Source: Phaeotremella fagi (taxonomy: Eukaryota > Basidiomycota > Tremellomycetes > Tremellales > Phaeotremellaceae). From it: 64,000 nt of DNA. The stretch's first letter is position 1, and each line of letters opens with the position of its first letter. The stretch covers positions 806,001 through 870,000 of the forward strand of contig BCHU01000010.1 in assembly GCA_001599715.1 (NCBI GenBank), in the 5' to 3' direction. Below, piece by piece: positions 45,361 through 57,281 of this stretch. Below the pieces are notes generated by a model. That model saw nothing but the letters and a program-made list of their open reading frames with translations, searched no databases and was not told where the DNA came from. Made by a program: the position numbers and the translations under genes.

Positions 45361-45997
45361 ATTGAAGTAGAAAAGGAGTTTATAAGCTTGTGTTTTGCAG
45401 AAGTCCCTCGGTCAAATCATGCAACTTAATTCATTACTTTTCAATCGAAGCCAGCACGTCAGGTTAATGAATGGACTTGCCTTCTTTTGCCTTTTGGTGT
45501 TATATAATTTGAAGTGGGTTTTTTGTACAGAAAGCAGAAGGTTGAGAGATACATTTCATTTACTTCAAGGTATTGAAAGATCTGAGAAGTACTTCCTGCC
45601 TTCTAGTGGTCGTTCACGAAGAAAGAATCATCAAATCCAGCCAGTACGGTATATTAAAAATCGATGAGTGGCAGATTGATTCTGCCACAGATTGGACTGG
45701 GGAGTCTGTTTTCGTCCACTATACGAAACCAGGCGAGGAATGTCTCGAAGTTTCATGAATGGTTTACTTAGAAGATTATCATATGAAACTGAACTGGTGC
45801 TTGGTAACAAGTGAGCTGGTATGCATACGTACTGTAGGAGACATGTTTACTAGTCTCGCTCCGTAAGAGACATGTCGGCGATATCGGTGTCAGTACTTGT
45901 GGCAAATCTACAAATGGTTTCACGTCATTTGTTGTTGTCTCAACATCTTTGATGGATGTACCACTACGTTATAGTGAATTCATATAATCAAGTTGAA
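45361..45997. other. Intergenic region with short direct repeats
   Basis: About 640 bp between a minus-strand gene and the plus-strand JTB-like gene. It probably includes the missing 5' exon of the former. A 13-bp repeat GTARGAGACATGT occurs at 45834-45846 and 45863-45875. Confidence 0.35.
45834..45875 (+). repeat. Direct repeat GTARGAGACATGT
   Basis: Two copies, 12 of 13 bases identical, 29 bp apart, 122-164 bp upstream of the JTB-like start. It may be a factor-binding pair or chance. Confidence 0.35.
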
Positions 45998-46669
45998 ATG
46001 GTGAGAATATCAAAGAGGTATAGGTGAGTAGTAGCGATGATGAGATTGAAGGGTCTGACTAACGATCACAATTCCAGCACCATCTTCTTCATAACATTCA
46101 TCCTTCTACATCTCCCATCAATCAAAGCCGAGATCTACACCGTTGTACGAACCCTCGAGAAATCCTCACCTAAAGAATACACCTCAGCAGATGATTTAGT
46201 CTGTAGACCTTTCGGTGAATGTGAACCATGTCCGGATGACGAGGTAAGTCTACAGTCAAACTCATCTTATCGTCAATTTGAACATTAATAAACCTCGATA
46301 GAAACAACAACCGTTCTGTCTACCATTCGGTAATAGAAGATTACTCCATTGTATCCCATCTTCGTCCCAGGATAATCCGTATGGTGGGGATACAGGTCAA
46401 TCACCAGGTGAAGTACCAGCTTGGGAGGCTTGTGGGAAAGTTATCAAACAGGAACGACATGATTTTTGGGAATTCGTCGTGAGTCAAAATCGAAATCAAC
46501 CCCCACAAAAATCTCTCATATAGCTAATCGACACGACTAGACTGCCAACGTTCTATTCCTTATGATAGCACTTACCATCCTCTGGGCTAGGAGTTCGGCA
46601 TTGGCTACAGCTCAGTACAGACAGTTGGCCGCGAAGATTGGGATACCCAGTGGAGGGTGGAGGACATGA
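45998..46669 (+). CDS. JTB-like single-pass membrane protein with Cys-rich lumenal domain
   Basis: ATG 45998-46000 (MVRISKRYSTIFFITFILLH) encodes an N-terminal signal peptide ending near IKA, after a 54-nt intron (46024-46077). The mature lumenal part has VCRPFGECEPCPDDE and PFCLPFGNRRLLHC, then WEACGKVIKQERHDFWEFV, and a single TM segment TANVLFLMIALTILWARS. A short basic cytosolic tail ATAQYRQLAAKIGIPSGGW follows. This order (Cys-rich domain, F-W-x-F, TM, R-Q-x-x-L-tail) fits the JTB (jumping translocation breakpoint) family, PF05439-type. In animals JTB is a small membrane protein with roles in cytokinesis and mitochondria that are not settled. The fungal role is not known. The frame depends on two further introns, near 46243 and 46480. 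Confidence 0.7.
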
Positions 46670-46994
46670 TTTTGAAGTTGGGAGATCTTTCTTGTTGTAA
46701 TTTTATCAATTCATTGGCATGGCATGGCATAGAATAATGATTTGACTGAGTTTGAGAACGATGGGAACTGGGAACTGGAAGGCATATAATGACACGGCTT
46801 TTCAATTGGGTGTTCAATTCTCGCACGGCCCCGTTTCGAGACATAGATCGATAATTTTCTGATCCATTTCCTAATCTAATACATATCATCCTATCAGTCC
46901 CCTACGTCGTCTTTAAATAATTCTGAGCTTTGATATTGGATCGATTCCTAACAAAGCAGGTAAAGTCAGTTTTAACAATTGAAATCAAAAACTA
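46670..46994. other. Convergent intergenic region JTB-like / mL54
   Basis: 325 bp between converging 3' ends. No additional feature; a GGCATGGCATGG micro-repeat is at 46717-46728. Confidence 0.35.
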
Positions 46995-47422
46995 TTAAAC
47001 TGACGTCTCCCGTAACTTTTTCCTCTCGGTTTTGAAATCAAACACCTCCCCATCTTTTTTCTCAGAACTGCCCGTCCCCTTTTCATCGAGTAAAGTCCAT
47101 AACCAAGCTGGATACTCTTCATCGGGAAGGGCAACTGGATCAGGTTGATCTTTGAGTATCGCCAATCCCGTTAATTTAGTTCCAGCAAGACACGAAGATG
47201 TTACTAATTGATTTGTATCAGTTTTTATAACGAGTAATTACAGTGGAATGGATACTGACTTTTTGGTGTTGATTTTGGCTTGGATGTTGCTGCTGGAGGT
47301 AGGGGTGCTGTGGATGTTGAGGCTGCTGCGTTTATGAATGATGAAGATGAGAAATGGGATATTGAAGCTCGGTAGATTGTTGGGGTTCTTGATTTTAGGG
47401 AAGTCGTTATTGTAGATATCAT
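46995..47422 (-). CDS. MRPL54: Mitochondrial large-subunit ribosomal protein mL54
   Basis: ATG 47420-47422 ([20 protein letters not shown]) gives a Ser/Arg-rich mitochondrial presequence and an Ala/Pro/Thr linker. One intron joins to [43 protein letters not shown], the characteristic L54/Mrpl37 block (C-x-A-G-T, D-P-V-A-L-x-D-x-E-Y-P-x-W-L-W). The C-terminal part is charged and ends at TAA 46995-46997. mL54 is a mitoribosome-specific large-subunit protein of the inner-membrane-facing side. It is divergent from CTF4 with a 255-bp shared upstream region. The block match is nearly complete. Confidence 0.9.
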
Positions 47423-47677
47423 TTTGGTGATCAAGTTGTGATTTCACGTCGTTAATATTGATTCTACTCGGTTTGACAGATTCAAATTAGAAATACTTAT
47501 GGATAAATGAGCAATGACGTGTGATATTTGTAGTGCTGCTTGACTGACGGAAGTATACTTATCACTGGACGCGATTTATTATTATTATCGTTGTTTTGAA
47601 CGCGTTAAAAGTCGAGGTAGAGTCAGAGACAGTTAACTACTCAAGACAAACCATAATATCCACCAACATCGACCAAG

Positions 47678-50600
47678 ATGGAAGCTGCCCCATCTTCTGT
47701 AGAATCTAGACCTATTCATATGGAAGGTATAACAAGAGTAACCTTCTCTCCAGATGGCCTGTAAGTTCTTCCTTCCCCAACATCCATCCAAATCCAATCA
47801 ATCTTTGTCCACTGACCCCTCGTCTCCTCTCCCGCAGTAAAGTCATGACAGCCGGTGTAGACTGTTTAGTCAGGCAATACCTCGTAGAAGATCCAAATTT
47901 AGAACCAGACTTTATCGACAACGAGACTCCAATCACATCTTTGGCATGTTCAGTAAGATCTTTTGATTGACTTCAACATTGAACCTCCCTAATGTTCGTC
48001 GCAGAAAACACATGTAATCACCGGATCTGTCGATAACATAGCCAGAAGATTTAGGTTACCAGGAAATGAAAAAGATGGTTTTGTCACTCGTTCTTCTGGA
48101 GTTCCGATTCGTTGGGTTAGTATGGATAAAGCTGGTGAGAGGGTAGCCGTTTGTTCAGAGTAAGTGCTCTCTTTATGGTCACAACATCATTGATAACTCT
48201 CCTTCACTTGTAGTGATCTTTTGGTGAAAATTGTCAACGTTCACGATGAAACCAAAGTCTCACTCTTATCAGACAATACCAAACCAGTTAGATCAGCAAC
48301 CTGGGACCCAACGGGGAAATATCTGGTAAGACAATTACGTTTAAAACTTGCTAACTCACAGACAACGATATCTTGTGATGGACGATTGAAAATATACGAC
48401 ATGTCAGGGACTGAACCTGTTTTACTTAAAATCATGGAGGGTATCGTTTCATCAAGCGAGTCAGAGTAGGTAGTGATGCAGTGAATTCTTACTAACCGTT
48501 ACAGCTCCGATGTATCATGCTACGCAGCTTGGCACCCTTCGGGTTCCTACTTTGTGGTTCCAACCAGAACGAATGGTAAGTTTCCAGAATCTCCCAGTAC
48601 TAATAATAGAAATCGGAATTGTCAACAAGGACGGCTGGACGAAAGGTCCCACTTTTTCCCAAGAGGGTGTCAAAGCAATGACTGGCGAACTGTCATGGTC
48701 AGCCAACGGTAAATATCTAGCTTCAGCCGCTGGAAACAAGGTGCTAGTTTGGAATACCGAGACTCGTCAAATCGTTTCCAAGTGAGTACCAATACTGTAG
48801 CAAAATTAACGGAAGGTATTCCCATGTCGACGATAAAGTTACCGGTTTATCTTTCTCACCTATCCAAAATCTGTTAGCGTTTACCTCGATTGACGGATCG
48901 TTCCATACCTGGACTGAACCAGTTTCCAAAGATTTACCATCACCCGTCACTTCTGATGCTACGGAAGCCAAGAAGCTCGAGAGATTGTTGGATGATGATT
49001 TGGATGATGGGGATGTTGATATCGAAGAGAAAGGAGAGGATATCGATGGTGATGATGATTTTGGAGACGAGTGGATCGTGGATGATGATGGGACTTATGC
49101 TGCTGAGGAAAAGGAAGACAAATGGCGTGCGGGAAAGACTGAAGTTGGTATGTTGTCATCGATGTCCTTCACTTACACCCAGTCAATGTCACCAAGGCTC
49201 AAGCACCTTTCACACCTGGAAGTACGACCTGGAAAGCGAAAAAGAGATATCTAGGTGGGTAACAGGATGAAAAGTGCTGACGAAAGATTTCAACATGATT
49301 GGTGTGATCGATGTTACCGATCAAGAAAGTCACAACGTCGTCAATGTCGAGTTTCACGATAAAAGTGCAAGGAGGGGATATCATTTCCAAGATCACGCCA
49401 AATTCAGTATGGCATCTTTGGGTGAACGAGGCGTAGTCTACGCTGCCGCTGCCGTTGATGAGCAACTCTCAACCGTTCATTATAGAGCTTACGATTCTTG
49501 GTCTTCCCAATCGGATTGGCAAGTTACACTTTTACCTAATGAAGATGCTTTGCTAGTGGCATCTGGTGGATCAAGTGGAGAAACACTCATGGGTAGTGTT
49601 GTCGTTGCAACTTCCAAAGGGTTCATCAGGTTTTTCTCAAGCAGTGGTATTCAGCGTTACATCTGGAGACTGGGGGAGGAAGCTGTGTCTCTTGCAGCGG
49701 GTAAAGAATCTGTTATGGTTGTTCATCGAGAAGGTGGAACAAGTTTAGACGGTATGTCGCAAATGGAACTTGGGACTGATTTGTTAGGTTGTCAAAATTT
49801 AAGATATTCACTCATGGAACTTGAAACATTTGAACTCATTCAAGAAGGTCGTATACCTTTATCGAAAAAGTCTACACTTGTCTGGATAGGATTCACCTCT
49901 GATGGAGTGAGTGTCGACGCATGAAATTTCGACTGACAAGCAGGCCCCTGCGATATATGATTCTACAGGATTGTTATCCGTTTTGGATAGATTCAAAAGA
50001 CCAGGTCAAGCTCGTTGGGTACCTTTATTGGACTCTACGATGTTATCTAGAAGAGAAGGGAAACAAGAGAGTTACTGGCCCGTCGGGATCACTTCTACGC
50101 ATTTCACTTGCGTTATCTTGAAAGGATCAGAGAAGGAACCTTGGTTTCCTCGACCATTAATCCAGGAGTTGGAAATGCACATGCCGTTGTTAGCTATGGA
50201 CAATCAACAAAGTAAACTGGAAGAGAGGTAGGTCAATTTCATTCGTACAAATAGCTGACGACAAGTTTGATCCGTGGGAACATTACTCTGACGACTCTAC
50301 GTGATCTCAACGAAACCACTCCATCTTCGGATACCGAATACAGCATCAAAGAAAAAGAAATCAGTCTCGATAAAGAAATGTTACAACTCGTTCAAGGCGC
50401 TTGTAAAGCTGATAATCTTCAACGAGCACTTGATATCACCAGATTGATGTACAACGTCAACACGATAGAAGCAGCCGGTAAAGTCGCTGCTTTCTATCAT
50501 TTACCTGGATTACAGGAACGTATTCAAGCTGTCAAAACCGAAAAGGAATTGAGTAACAGGAAATTATCTAGACGATCTAGGAAAGATGATTTAATCTTTT

Positions 50601-51446
50601 CATCTGGTAATGGGAAGCAGGGATTTACGGATTTCGCCCCAAGAGGAATTGCAAGAAGATCTTTCGGTGGTGTTAACAGAGATTCTACACCTGTTTCAAC
50701 TGCTGTACGCGATGAATCGTATATACCTGAAACACCGGACGTATCCATCTCAACGTCAATCAGGGAAACAGAGAGAGAAAGGGAACTATCTGCATCACCT
50801 GAAGGTAAAAGGAAGAGGGACGAGGATGTTGAAGTTGTCGAAGATTTCGTTCCAATCAAGAAAAGAGTCGAGGAGAGTGAGTCGAGTGTTTTCATTACTG
50901 GAGATTATTTCTGACTCGTGCAGGTTCAGGAGTGAAAAACCCGTTCGCTAAAAAGGCAGCACCATCCAATCCATTCGCTAAAAACATCGCCAAAGGTCAA
51001 GCATTGGACTCGATGAAATCAACCTCCTTCTTCGAGAGGGTCGATAACATTGAATCAAGTGAAAAATCAAAGGGTAAGTCGGAAGATCTTATCTCGAATT
51101 CTGCTCAGTGTCAATTAACGGTTGGTCTATAGGGACTAAACTGAAATCGTCATCAAAGATTTCGAAAGACGGTAAATCATCTGGTAAACAGACTACATTG
51201 TTTGGAATGAGGAAATCGGCTTCGAACGGGACTGGGAACGGTATGGCACCGCCTAAAGCTGTTCATCAAGAGTCTTTCACTTCAACTGAAACTGAAGGTG
51301 ATGAAGATGGGTTCGAAGAGACTTTAACTGAAGATAACGGAGTTCTTGGTGAAAGTCATGTACGTGCTTTTCTTTCATCTCATTAGACTGAGCTGATAAA
51401 TGATCAGGTTCAAGAGACTGCCAGTCCCGAACCAATCGATGATTGA
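47678..51446 (+). CDS. CTF4: Replication fork protein Ctf4/AND-1 (WDHD1)
   Basis: ATG 47678 (MEAAPSSVESRPIHMEG) to TGA 51444-51446, with about a dozen introns. The N-terminal WD40 propeller carries GITRVTFSPDGLKVMTAG, DNETPITSLACS, THVITGSVDNIARRF, VRSATWDPTGKYL and GELSWSANGKYLASAAGNKVLVW. An acidic stretch (DDDLDDGDVDIEEKGED) precedes the central SepB-like domain (SSGIQRYIWRLG, SPVGITSTHF-type text). The Lys/Ser-rich C-terminus holds NPFAKKAAPSNPFAK and KQTTLFGMRK, the latter like a degenerate PCNA-interacting box. Ctf4 trimers tie the CMG helicase to Pol alpha and cohesion factors. Cryptococcus-type Ctf4 lacks the HMG domain of WDHD1, and none is seen here. Confidence 0.9.
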
Positions 51447-51614
51447 AGTTTTGTATAATATCTGATGTTTGTATTTTATCTTTTGATACCAAATTCCCTT
51501 ATGTATGCATGGTGTGATTAGGATTAGTTTATATACAAAAATGCTATGATTAAACAACTGAGAAGACCTTTTTGGGAATGAGGGAACCAATTATATTCTT
51601 TTTTAAAACGGGAA

Positions 51615-53680
51615 TTAAATCACTACTGGACCAACATCTACTCCTTGGAGTATCCGAATTTCGTAGGCTACCATCAAAAGTAATTGACCGACGAAATCGA
51701 CGAGAGCAGACAAGATTGGTAGAGCGTATGAACTAATTACCATTAATAAAACTGTAGCTGGAGAAGAAGGGAACCAACCACTCACTCTGGATCCAGATCT
51801 TTATCCCAAAAGAATAACGTCATGTAATGAGCCAATAAAATTGAAATAGCCGTCTAAAATGTATTTCATCAGGCCACATAAAACAACAATAACAACAAAA
51901 GAGATAGGTGACACGTACGGTAATAGCAAAAGTGATCCAACCCGGTAAACCAAGACTGAAATCCACCCATCCTGCCCAACTCACGAAAGCCAAGAAACAG
52001 CCTTGACAAGGGAACGAGATTAGATAAAGGGTGAGTGAAGATTGGAAGGGTGTCAAGCCTGTATTAAGGGATTTGGGTTTGGGATGGAGGGATTTGGGAT
52101 GAAGACCGGTGTGCAAGGAGGTTGATAGTCTGTTAGCGTGGATTGCTCCTATTGATCCTGTGAGACCTGTTTTCTTGATTAGCCCGAACCGTATGTAGGT
52201 AGCATACCTGTCATTGAGATTGCTAATAGCGCGAAACCCCTGTATTTCCCTACCCCTTGATCTAAAACCATACCAGTTCCACTTGAGATCAACATCGCAC
52301 CGATCTATTGTTAGTCGTATTCGAAAGTTGGTGACTTACCAAAGGTGCCCATCCGCCTTTAGCTACGTTCTTCACCCATTCGTTTTTCGTGACTCGTCGA
52401 GTGAACCATACGGCTGCTATTGACATGCAGGTGACGGCGATTAATGGGATTGGGGTATCCATCGTACCGACTAACGCTGTTCCTAGTAACGATAAGATGA
52501 ATAGGGTTAGGAGATCACCCAGACATGCTGCTAATGGCGGTGTGATGTTATCTGATACACGTTAGTTGATGCTTCCCTAAACCAACTGCAACTAACCTGG
52601 ATCCAAACCAACTCGTCTAGTAACAACGATCAACGAGGACATGAAAGAACCTAAAACTGCTGAACTTAACCCCGCAGCACCCATCCCAGTCGCCAGTACC
52701 ATCACCAACTGTTTCCATCCAGGTCTAGTATAACCCTCTTTCCATTCCTGTTCCCCAACAGCCAATCCAGGATCTATAAAACCTATCGTAGAGTTCGTTA
52801 AACCACCTGTAATCCCAGTTCCTAAAGGTGGAGTATCACCTAAACGATGTTTCGTTATTAAACCCAAAACGAAGGATATCACGGCTGCCAGACATGAAAT
52901 TAATAAAGCTTGGAGTCCGAGTAAGATCAGATTAGCGTGGACTAGTGCTTTTCTGGTAGATCTTTTGTCTAGTTCACCGATGTTCGCTGAAGTTCCTAAT
53001 CTGGCTGAGAGACACATTTCTAAATTCCCTTTGAGGTTACCTATCATAGGTACTAGGATGAACAGTTCGTCCACACGTCGAAAAACTCTCCATCGGGCTA
53101 GATGTTCCAGTAGTTCCCCCGTAAACACTAGTCCAACCAATGAAAGTAATAATGAAGGTGTTGCCTGTGGGAGTTAATGATTTGTTATTCAGTTCATACG
53201 ACTCACTTCCAATAACAAACATTTTAGATCTCTCCATGCCCCACGAGAAGATTGTTGATTGGAATGGTTGTCTTCGATAACTGGAGGATATTGATATCGC
53301 GTCGAAGGGGATTTCAACAACTCATCAATCTCCTCATCCAAATCAACTTCATTACCATCCCCCTCCTCATCCTCGTGACTAACGTCCCTATCATCCCTAG
53401 CCTTCCCTTTACCTTTAACATCGACCGCAGAAGTTTCTTTCCAATTATATCCTACCCCGTTCAAAGGATCACCGTCACCTTCATCTTCCTCTATACCAAT
53501 CCCCGATCTAGGTGATGAACCAGACGCGTAAACTTTTAGTTTCGACGATGAAGTTCCCTGGCCCAGTTGGTCTTCAGTCTTTAGTGGTGTTTCTAGATAA
53601 TCTGAACCTGTCACTATGGCTGCTAATTTACGTGCATGTTGGATTTGTTCCGAGATGTCTCTTTTCAGGATTGGTGACAT
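51615..53680 (-). CDS. SLC41/MgtE-like divalent cation transporter
   Basis: ATG 53678-53680 (MSPILKRDISEQIQHARKL) starts an acidic, disordered ~150-residue N-terminus. The membrane part has two MgtE-like repeats: LFILVPMIGNLKGNLEMCLSARLGTSANIGELD and GLDPDNITPPLAACLGDLLTLFIL, the second with the D-x-x-x-P-P-x-x-x-x-x-G-D motif of SLC41. Further TM segments follow (AVLGSFMSSLIVVTRR, ISMTGLTGSIGAIHANRLS, AISILLAHYMTLFFWD). It ends at TAA 51615-51617. SLC41A1 proteins carry Mg2+ out of cells in animals; fungal members are little known and may be vacuolar or plasma-membrane. Family is clear, direction and compartment are not. Confidence 0.85.
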
Positions 53681-53893
53681 GTATAGGTGGGTCGAGGAAC
53701 AAGAAAAGGATTTATTTACAGATGAATGTTAATTTTTGTTTGTAGATGACAAAATGTTGTTAGCAATTCGAAGGAGAGATGGAAATGTATCACCGTCGAA
53801 GCGATTCAGGAACACGTGAAAAGTTGAATTTATGAATGGATATTCCAGATGTTTACAGTGACAACGACAACAGTAACGATGACGACGAGAACG

Positions 53894-54637
53894 ATGATGA
53901 TAACGAGGACAGCACAAAGACTCGTTAAACCTAGAATCCCCAGCACCTATCCAACAAGATTCCAATCCACAAAAACCCCAACGCCGCAACCATCATCCAA
54001 AGACCCATCACATCCGTACCTCCACTATCACCCCCTCCCAACAAGAACACCACCACGTCTAGCCTTATCCTTCCTACCCCATCCCCCATCTATCCCCAAA
54101 TCAAGAACAGTCATAGGATACCTGCCATTAACCGACGAAGTTGGATTAAACGATTTCGAAGAGGAACCTAGGTTTTTGTGAGTCCCCCTTCTAACATCTA
54201 AAGCTGACGTTGAATCGATAGATCGGTTTTACATGATGCTGTTAAACAAGGATTGGAATTGGGGAAATCTGAATCGATAGAATTTGAAGCGTCTACTAGA
54301 CCTGGTGATGGGTATATACATATCACAGGTGTGTTGGGGGGAAGACGATGATTGACTGATAAATGATTTTCTTAGATGAAAGAGCGATACCTCCTGCTGG
54401 ACGTATTGGTGAAACTGAAGATCTCATTGGATCGGTATTTGTACAATCGGGCAAGGTAGGTTTTTCAATTAGTTACCAAATACTGACTCACTCTAGGTGG
54501 TTGCATCTACCTACGATCCATTACCCACTTACCGAGTGATCACACCTAACGGAGTGGTTATTTTACCCAAAGGTCTCGACGACCATTTAATCCAAGTCTT
54601 ACATAAAATCGATCAAGAGGAACGAAAAGACTCGTAA
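53894..54637 (+). CDS. Conserved-looking mitochondrial hypothetical protein
   Basis: The frame is open from ATG 53849, but an in-frame ATG at 53894 gives the better mitochondrial presequence (MMITRTAQRLVKPRIPSTYP). Three introns then give about 190 residues ending at TAA 54635-54637. The core reads HPYLHYHPLPTRTPPRLALSF, DEVGLNDFEEEPRFL, LHDAVKQGLELG, GRIGETEDLIGSVFVQSGKV and VVILPKGLDDHLIQVLHK. This text is not a family I can name with certainty, but has the look of a conserved small mitochondrial protein. It is divergent from the SLC41-like gene. Confidence 0.6.
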
Positions 54638-54697
54638 TTAAATTATAATCATGTTTAATGTATTCATATCAACATATACCATGTTAAGGACTACAAA

Positions 54698-57281
54698 CTA
54701 TTTTCTTGATCTCGAATCAAACCTCATAGGAGGTTCAACAGGAGGATCAGGGAACATACTATAACTCTTCTGTCTCATAGGCGTACTCATCATTGGACTA
54801 TCATAAGTTCTACCCAAAACCTCCACAGATTCAGCACTACCTTTCCTACTAATCGCTTCAACTTCCTCGGCACCTAACACAGGAACAGGTTTCCTTTTAC
54901 CTGCAGAAACAGACGCTGATCGTGTATGAGTTTGATTTTCAGATTTAGTTCGTTCCATCGCTGGAGGTAGATCGGGTACTTTTGGTGCATCCGTGAATAC
55001 TCCTCTGGAGGGATAGGTCGATGGTGCGGAATTAGGTTGATAGGTTGAAGGTGGTGATGAAGGTGATGCTGGGATCGTCATTGTCGATTGACCGATGACT
55101 GCGACTGGACCTTTCCTGAATGGATCATGAACACGTCTCGAGCGCGACGATTCACCAGAGGAGATTCTAGTCATCGTGTTGGTCTCGTGATAAGCCGTTC
55201 TATCACCTGGTCTTTGACTGAGTAAATACGCTATATCCAGATCACCAACGGTAGTGTTGACTTCATGTTGAGTTGGAACTTTGGTTGATTCAAATGGATT
55301 CTCGTAACTTCCAGTAGGTGAGGCTGAGTTCGGTGATCTTCTCATACCACCTTCTCTGAAACTTCCAGCATCATCGTCCCATCCAGGATTCAATTGAAGT
55401 GGACTCGAATAAGTGTCACTCGGCGTGTTCTCTTGTACTGGCGCTGGAGCTGGAGCTGGTGGTTGGAATGCTGATAAAGGTCGACCGTCCACTTCACTCC
55501 TCAGATTATTACTAAGAGCAGCAATAGCAACTGCCGTCTCACCATAACTACTCTCGCTAGAAACGTCATCGTCCCTTCGTCGTCTTTGTGAATTCATGAA
55601 ATCCTCCAACGAACCGTGATAACTTTCATCGGCAAGATTCTCAGTGGATCCCAATTCAGCATCGGCAGAATTGAAGCGATGTAATTGATGAACTCTATCC
55701 GTAGTTTGAGCTATTCCAATCGGATCCCTATCTTCAATAATTCTTGAAGGTCCTGCACCCATCGCAGATGATTCCGCACGATCGGCGAAAGGATTATAAG
55801 GATATGGCGAATAACTGTTCCCAAAAGTTCCAGCTTCCGATAAAGAACTTATTGATCTTCCGTCATCATCAACCTTCTTATGAGTTTCGTTGACGACCTT
55901 CAAACCACCGATACCTAAACCAACGCCGAAAGCAGTTAATCGTCTACCGGGTGCGAATCTACCACTGTTCCTAGTCGTAGCGTTGGTATCGCTCTTCTGA
56001 ACCATTTCAGATTTAGGTTCAGCGATGTGTTCAACACCTAAAGCTCTCGCTGAAGCAGCCCTTTTCTTCTCCCTTCGACGTCTTAAACAACACAGCAAAA
56101 TTGCTAATAGGATCGCTAAAAACGCTAGGATACCAATGACGATACCGGCAATCGCACCTCCACTCAACGGATGAGAAGTTATTGTTGGATTACCACCTGA
56201 TGAAGCTGAACTGTTGACACCTGGACTAACGGTTGGTGTAGAAGTTGGCACGGAGGAAGTCGATAAACAACTCGTATCCGTTCCCTCCTCTACGGTGAAG
56301 ATGTTACTTCTAGCAGAAGCTTGATTAGGTGTATCGGCAGTTCCCATCAATTGATATCTTCCAGCGGGGAGATTAATTGGATTGAAAAGATAATAACTGG
56401 AAGCCGATTGAGTACCGGTAAGTGTGATGTTGATAGGTTCGACTCTTTTATCATGATAATGACCATGTTCATGGTCGTGTTGGTATCTATCAGGTCGATC
56501 AGGTTTTTCCCATTCCGGAATATGCTTGTCAGGTCTTCCAATTCGATCTGGTCTTCTACCACCGCGCGATGGTTCCGGATCGAAAGATGCTGTCGAGCTG
56601 GAGGCTTCTGAATCGTTGTCCTCCGAATAGGTGGAGTATAGTATGAAAGGTGTAGGATTGGTGGATGAAGATGATAGTGAGGAAGATGGTGTCGAAGATG
56701 ATGCTGCAGATGTTATGGAATCTATGTTTTCGAGACTTGAGGACGATGATGAGGATGCGAGAGGAGAGCTGGATGATCCAGTATCACTGGGTAGGAGTGA
56801 AGTAGTAGCGATTGACGAACTAGATGACGAGGAGGAACCAGATACGCTCGACGAAACAGTTGATTCACCAGAGATCGTCGAGCTGGATATATTCAAAGAA
56901 GCAGATGATTGACTTGATATCGTCGAACTAGAACTGGAACTCGAACTTGAGCTGGAAGCGACAACAGGTATAGTCTGATTGATCCCGATATTATATACAC
57001 TCAAAGTGATATGATATTGCGAAGCGTCAAAATCCCTCCTAAGTCTACAGGACGTCAATCTTAATTCTTTGCCAAAAAGGAGATTGCTTACAGATCACGA
57101 GCGTTTAACGTAGTATCAACTAAACTCCATGTAATCCTATAAAACACATATCAATTAGTCAATAAACGAGTAAAAAGGTTGACATGACTTACACAGTACT
57201 CCCACAAGTCGTTAATGTGGGTATAAACCCAAATCCCAAAGATGGAGTAGCGATAGCAGCTGAACTAGAGGTAGTCGACAT
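54698..57281 (-). CDS. Ser-rich single-pass membrane protein
   Basis: ATG 57279-57281 (MSTTSSSAAIATPSLGFGF) with two short introns reaches a frame ending at 54698, about 835 residues. The N-terminal folded part (TLNARDLLRRDFDASQYHITLSVYNIG) leads into a ~100-residue poly-Ser/Thr stalk encoded by TCx runs, then a His/Asp/Arg region. The only clear membrane segment is GGAIAGIVIGILAFLAILLAILLCC, followed by basic RRRREKKR. The ~470-residue C-terminus is Ser-, Pro- and Asp-rich. This layout (lumenal Ser-rich stalk, one TM, long disordered tail) is typical of fungal cell-wall stress sensors and of many uncharacterised membrane proteins. No known ectodomain such as WSC or LysM is seen. Confidence 0.75.

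Noticed and set aside
45395..45667. Plus-strand frame in the gap before the JTB-like gene
   Set aside because: Overlaps the probable 5' part of a minus-strand gene and has no recognisable sequence.
56631..56912. Acidic plus-strand frame opposite the Ser-rich stalk
   Set aside because: It is the antisense of poly-Ser codons (TCx read as GAx), a typical shadow of a low-complexity gene.
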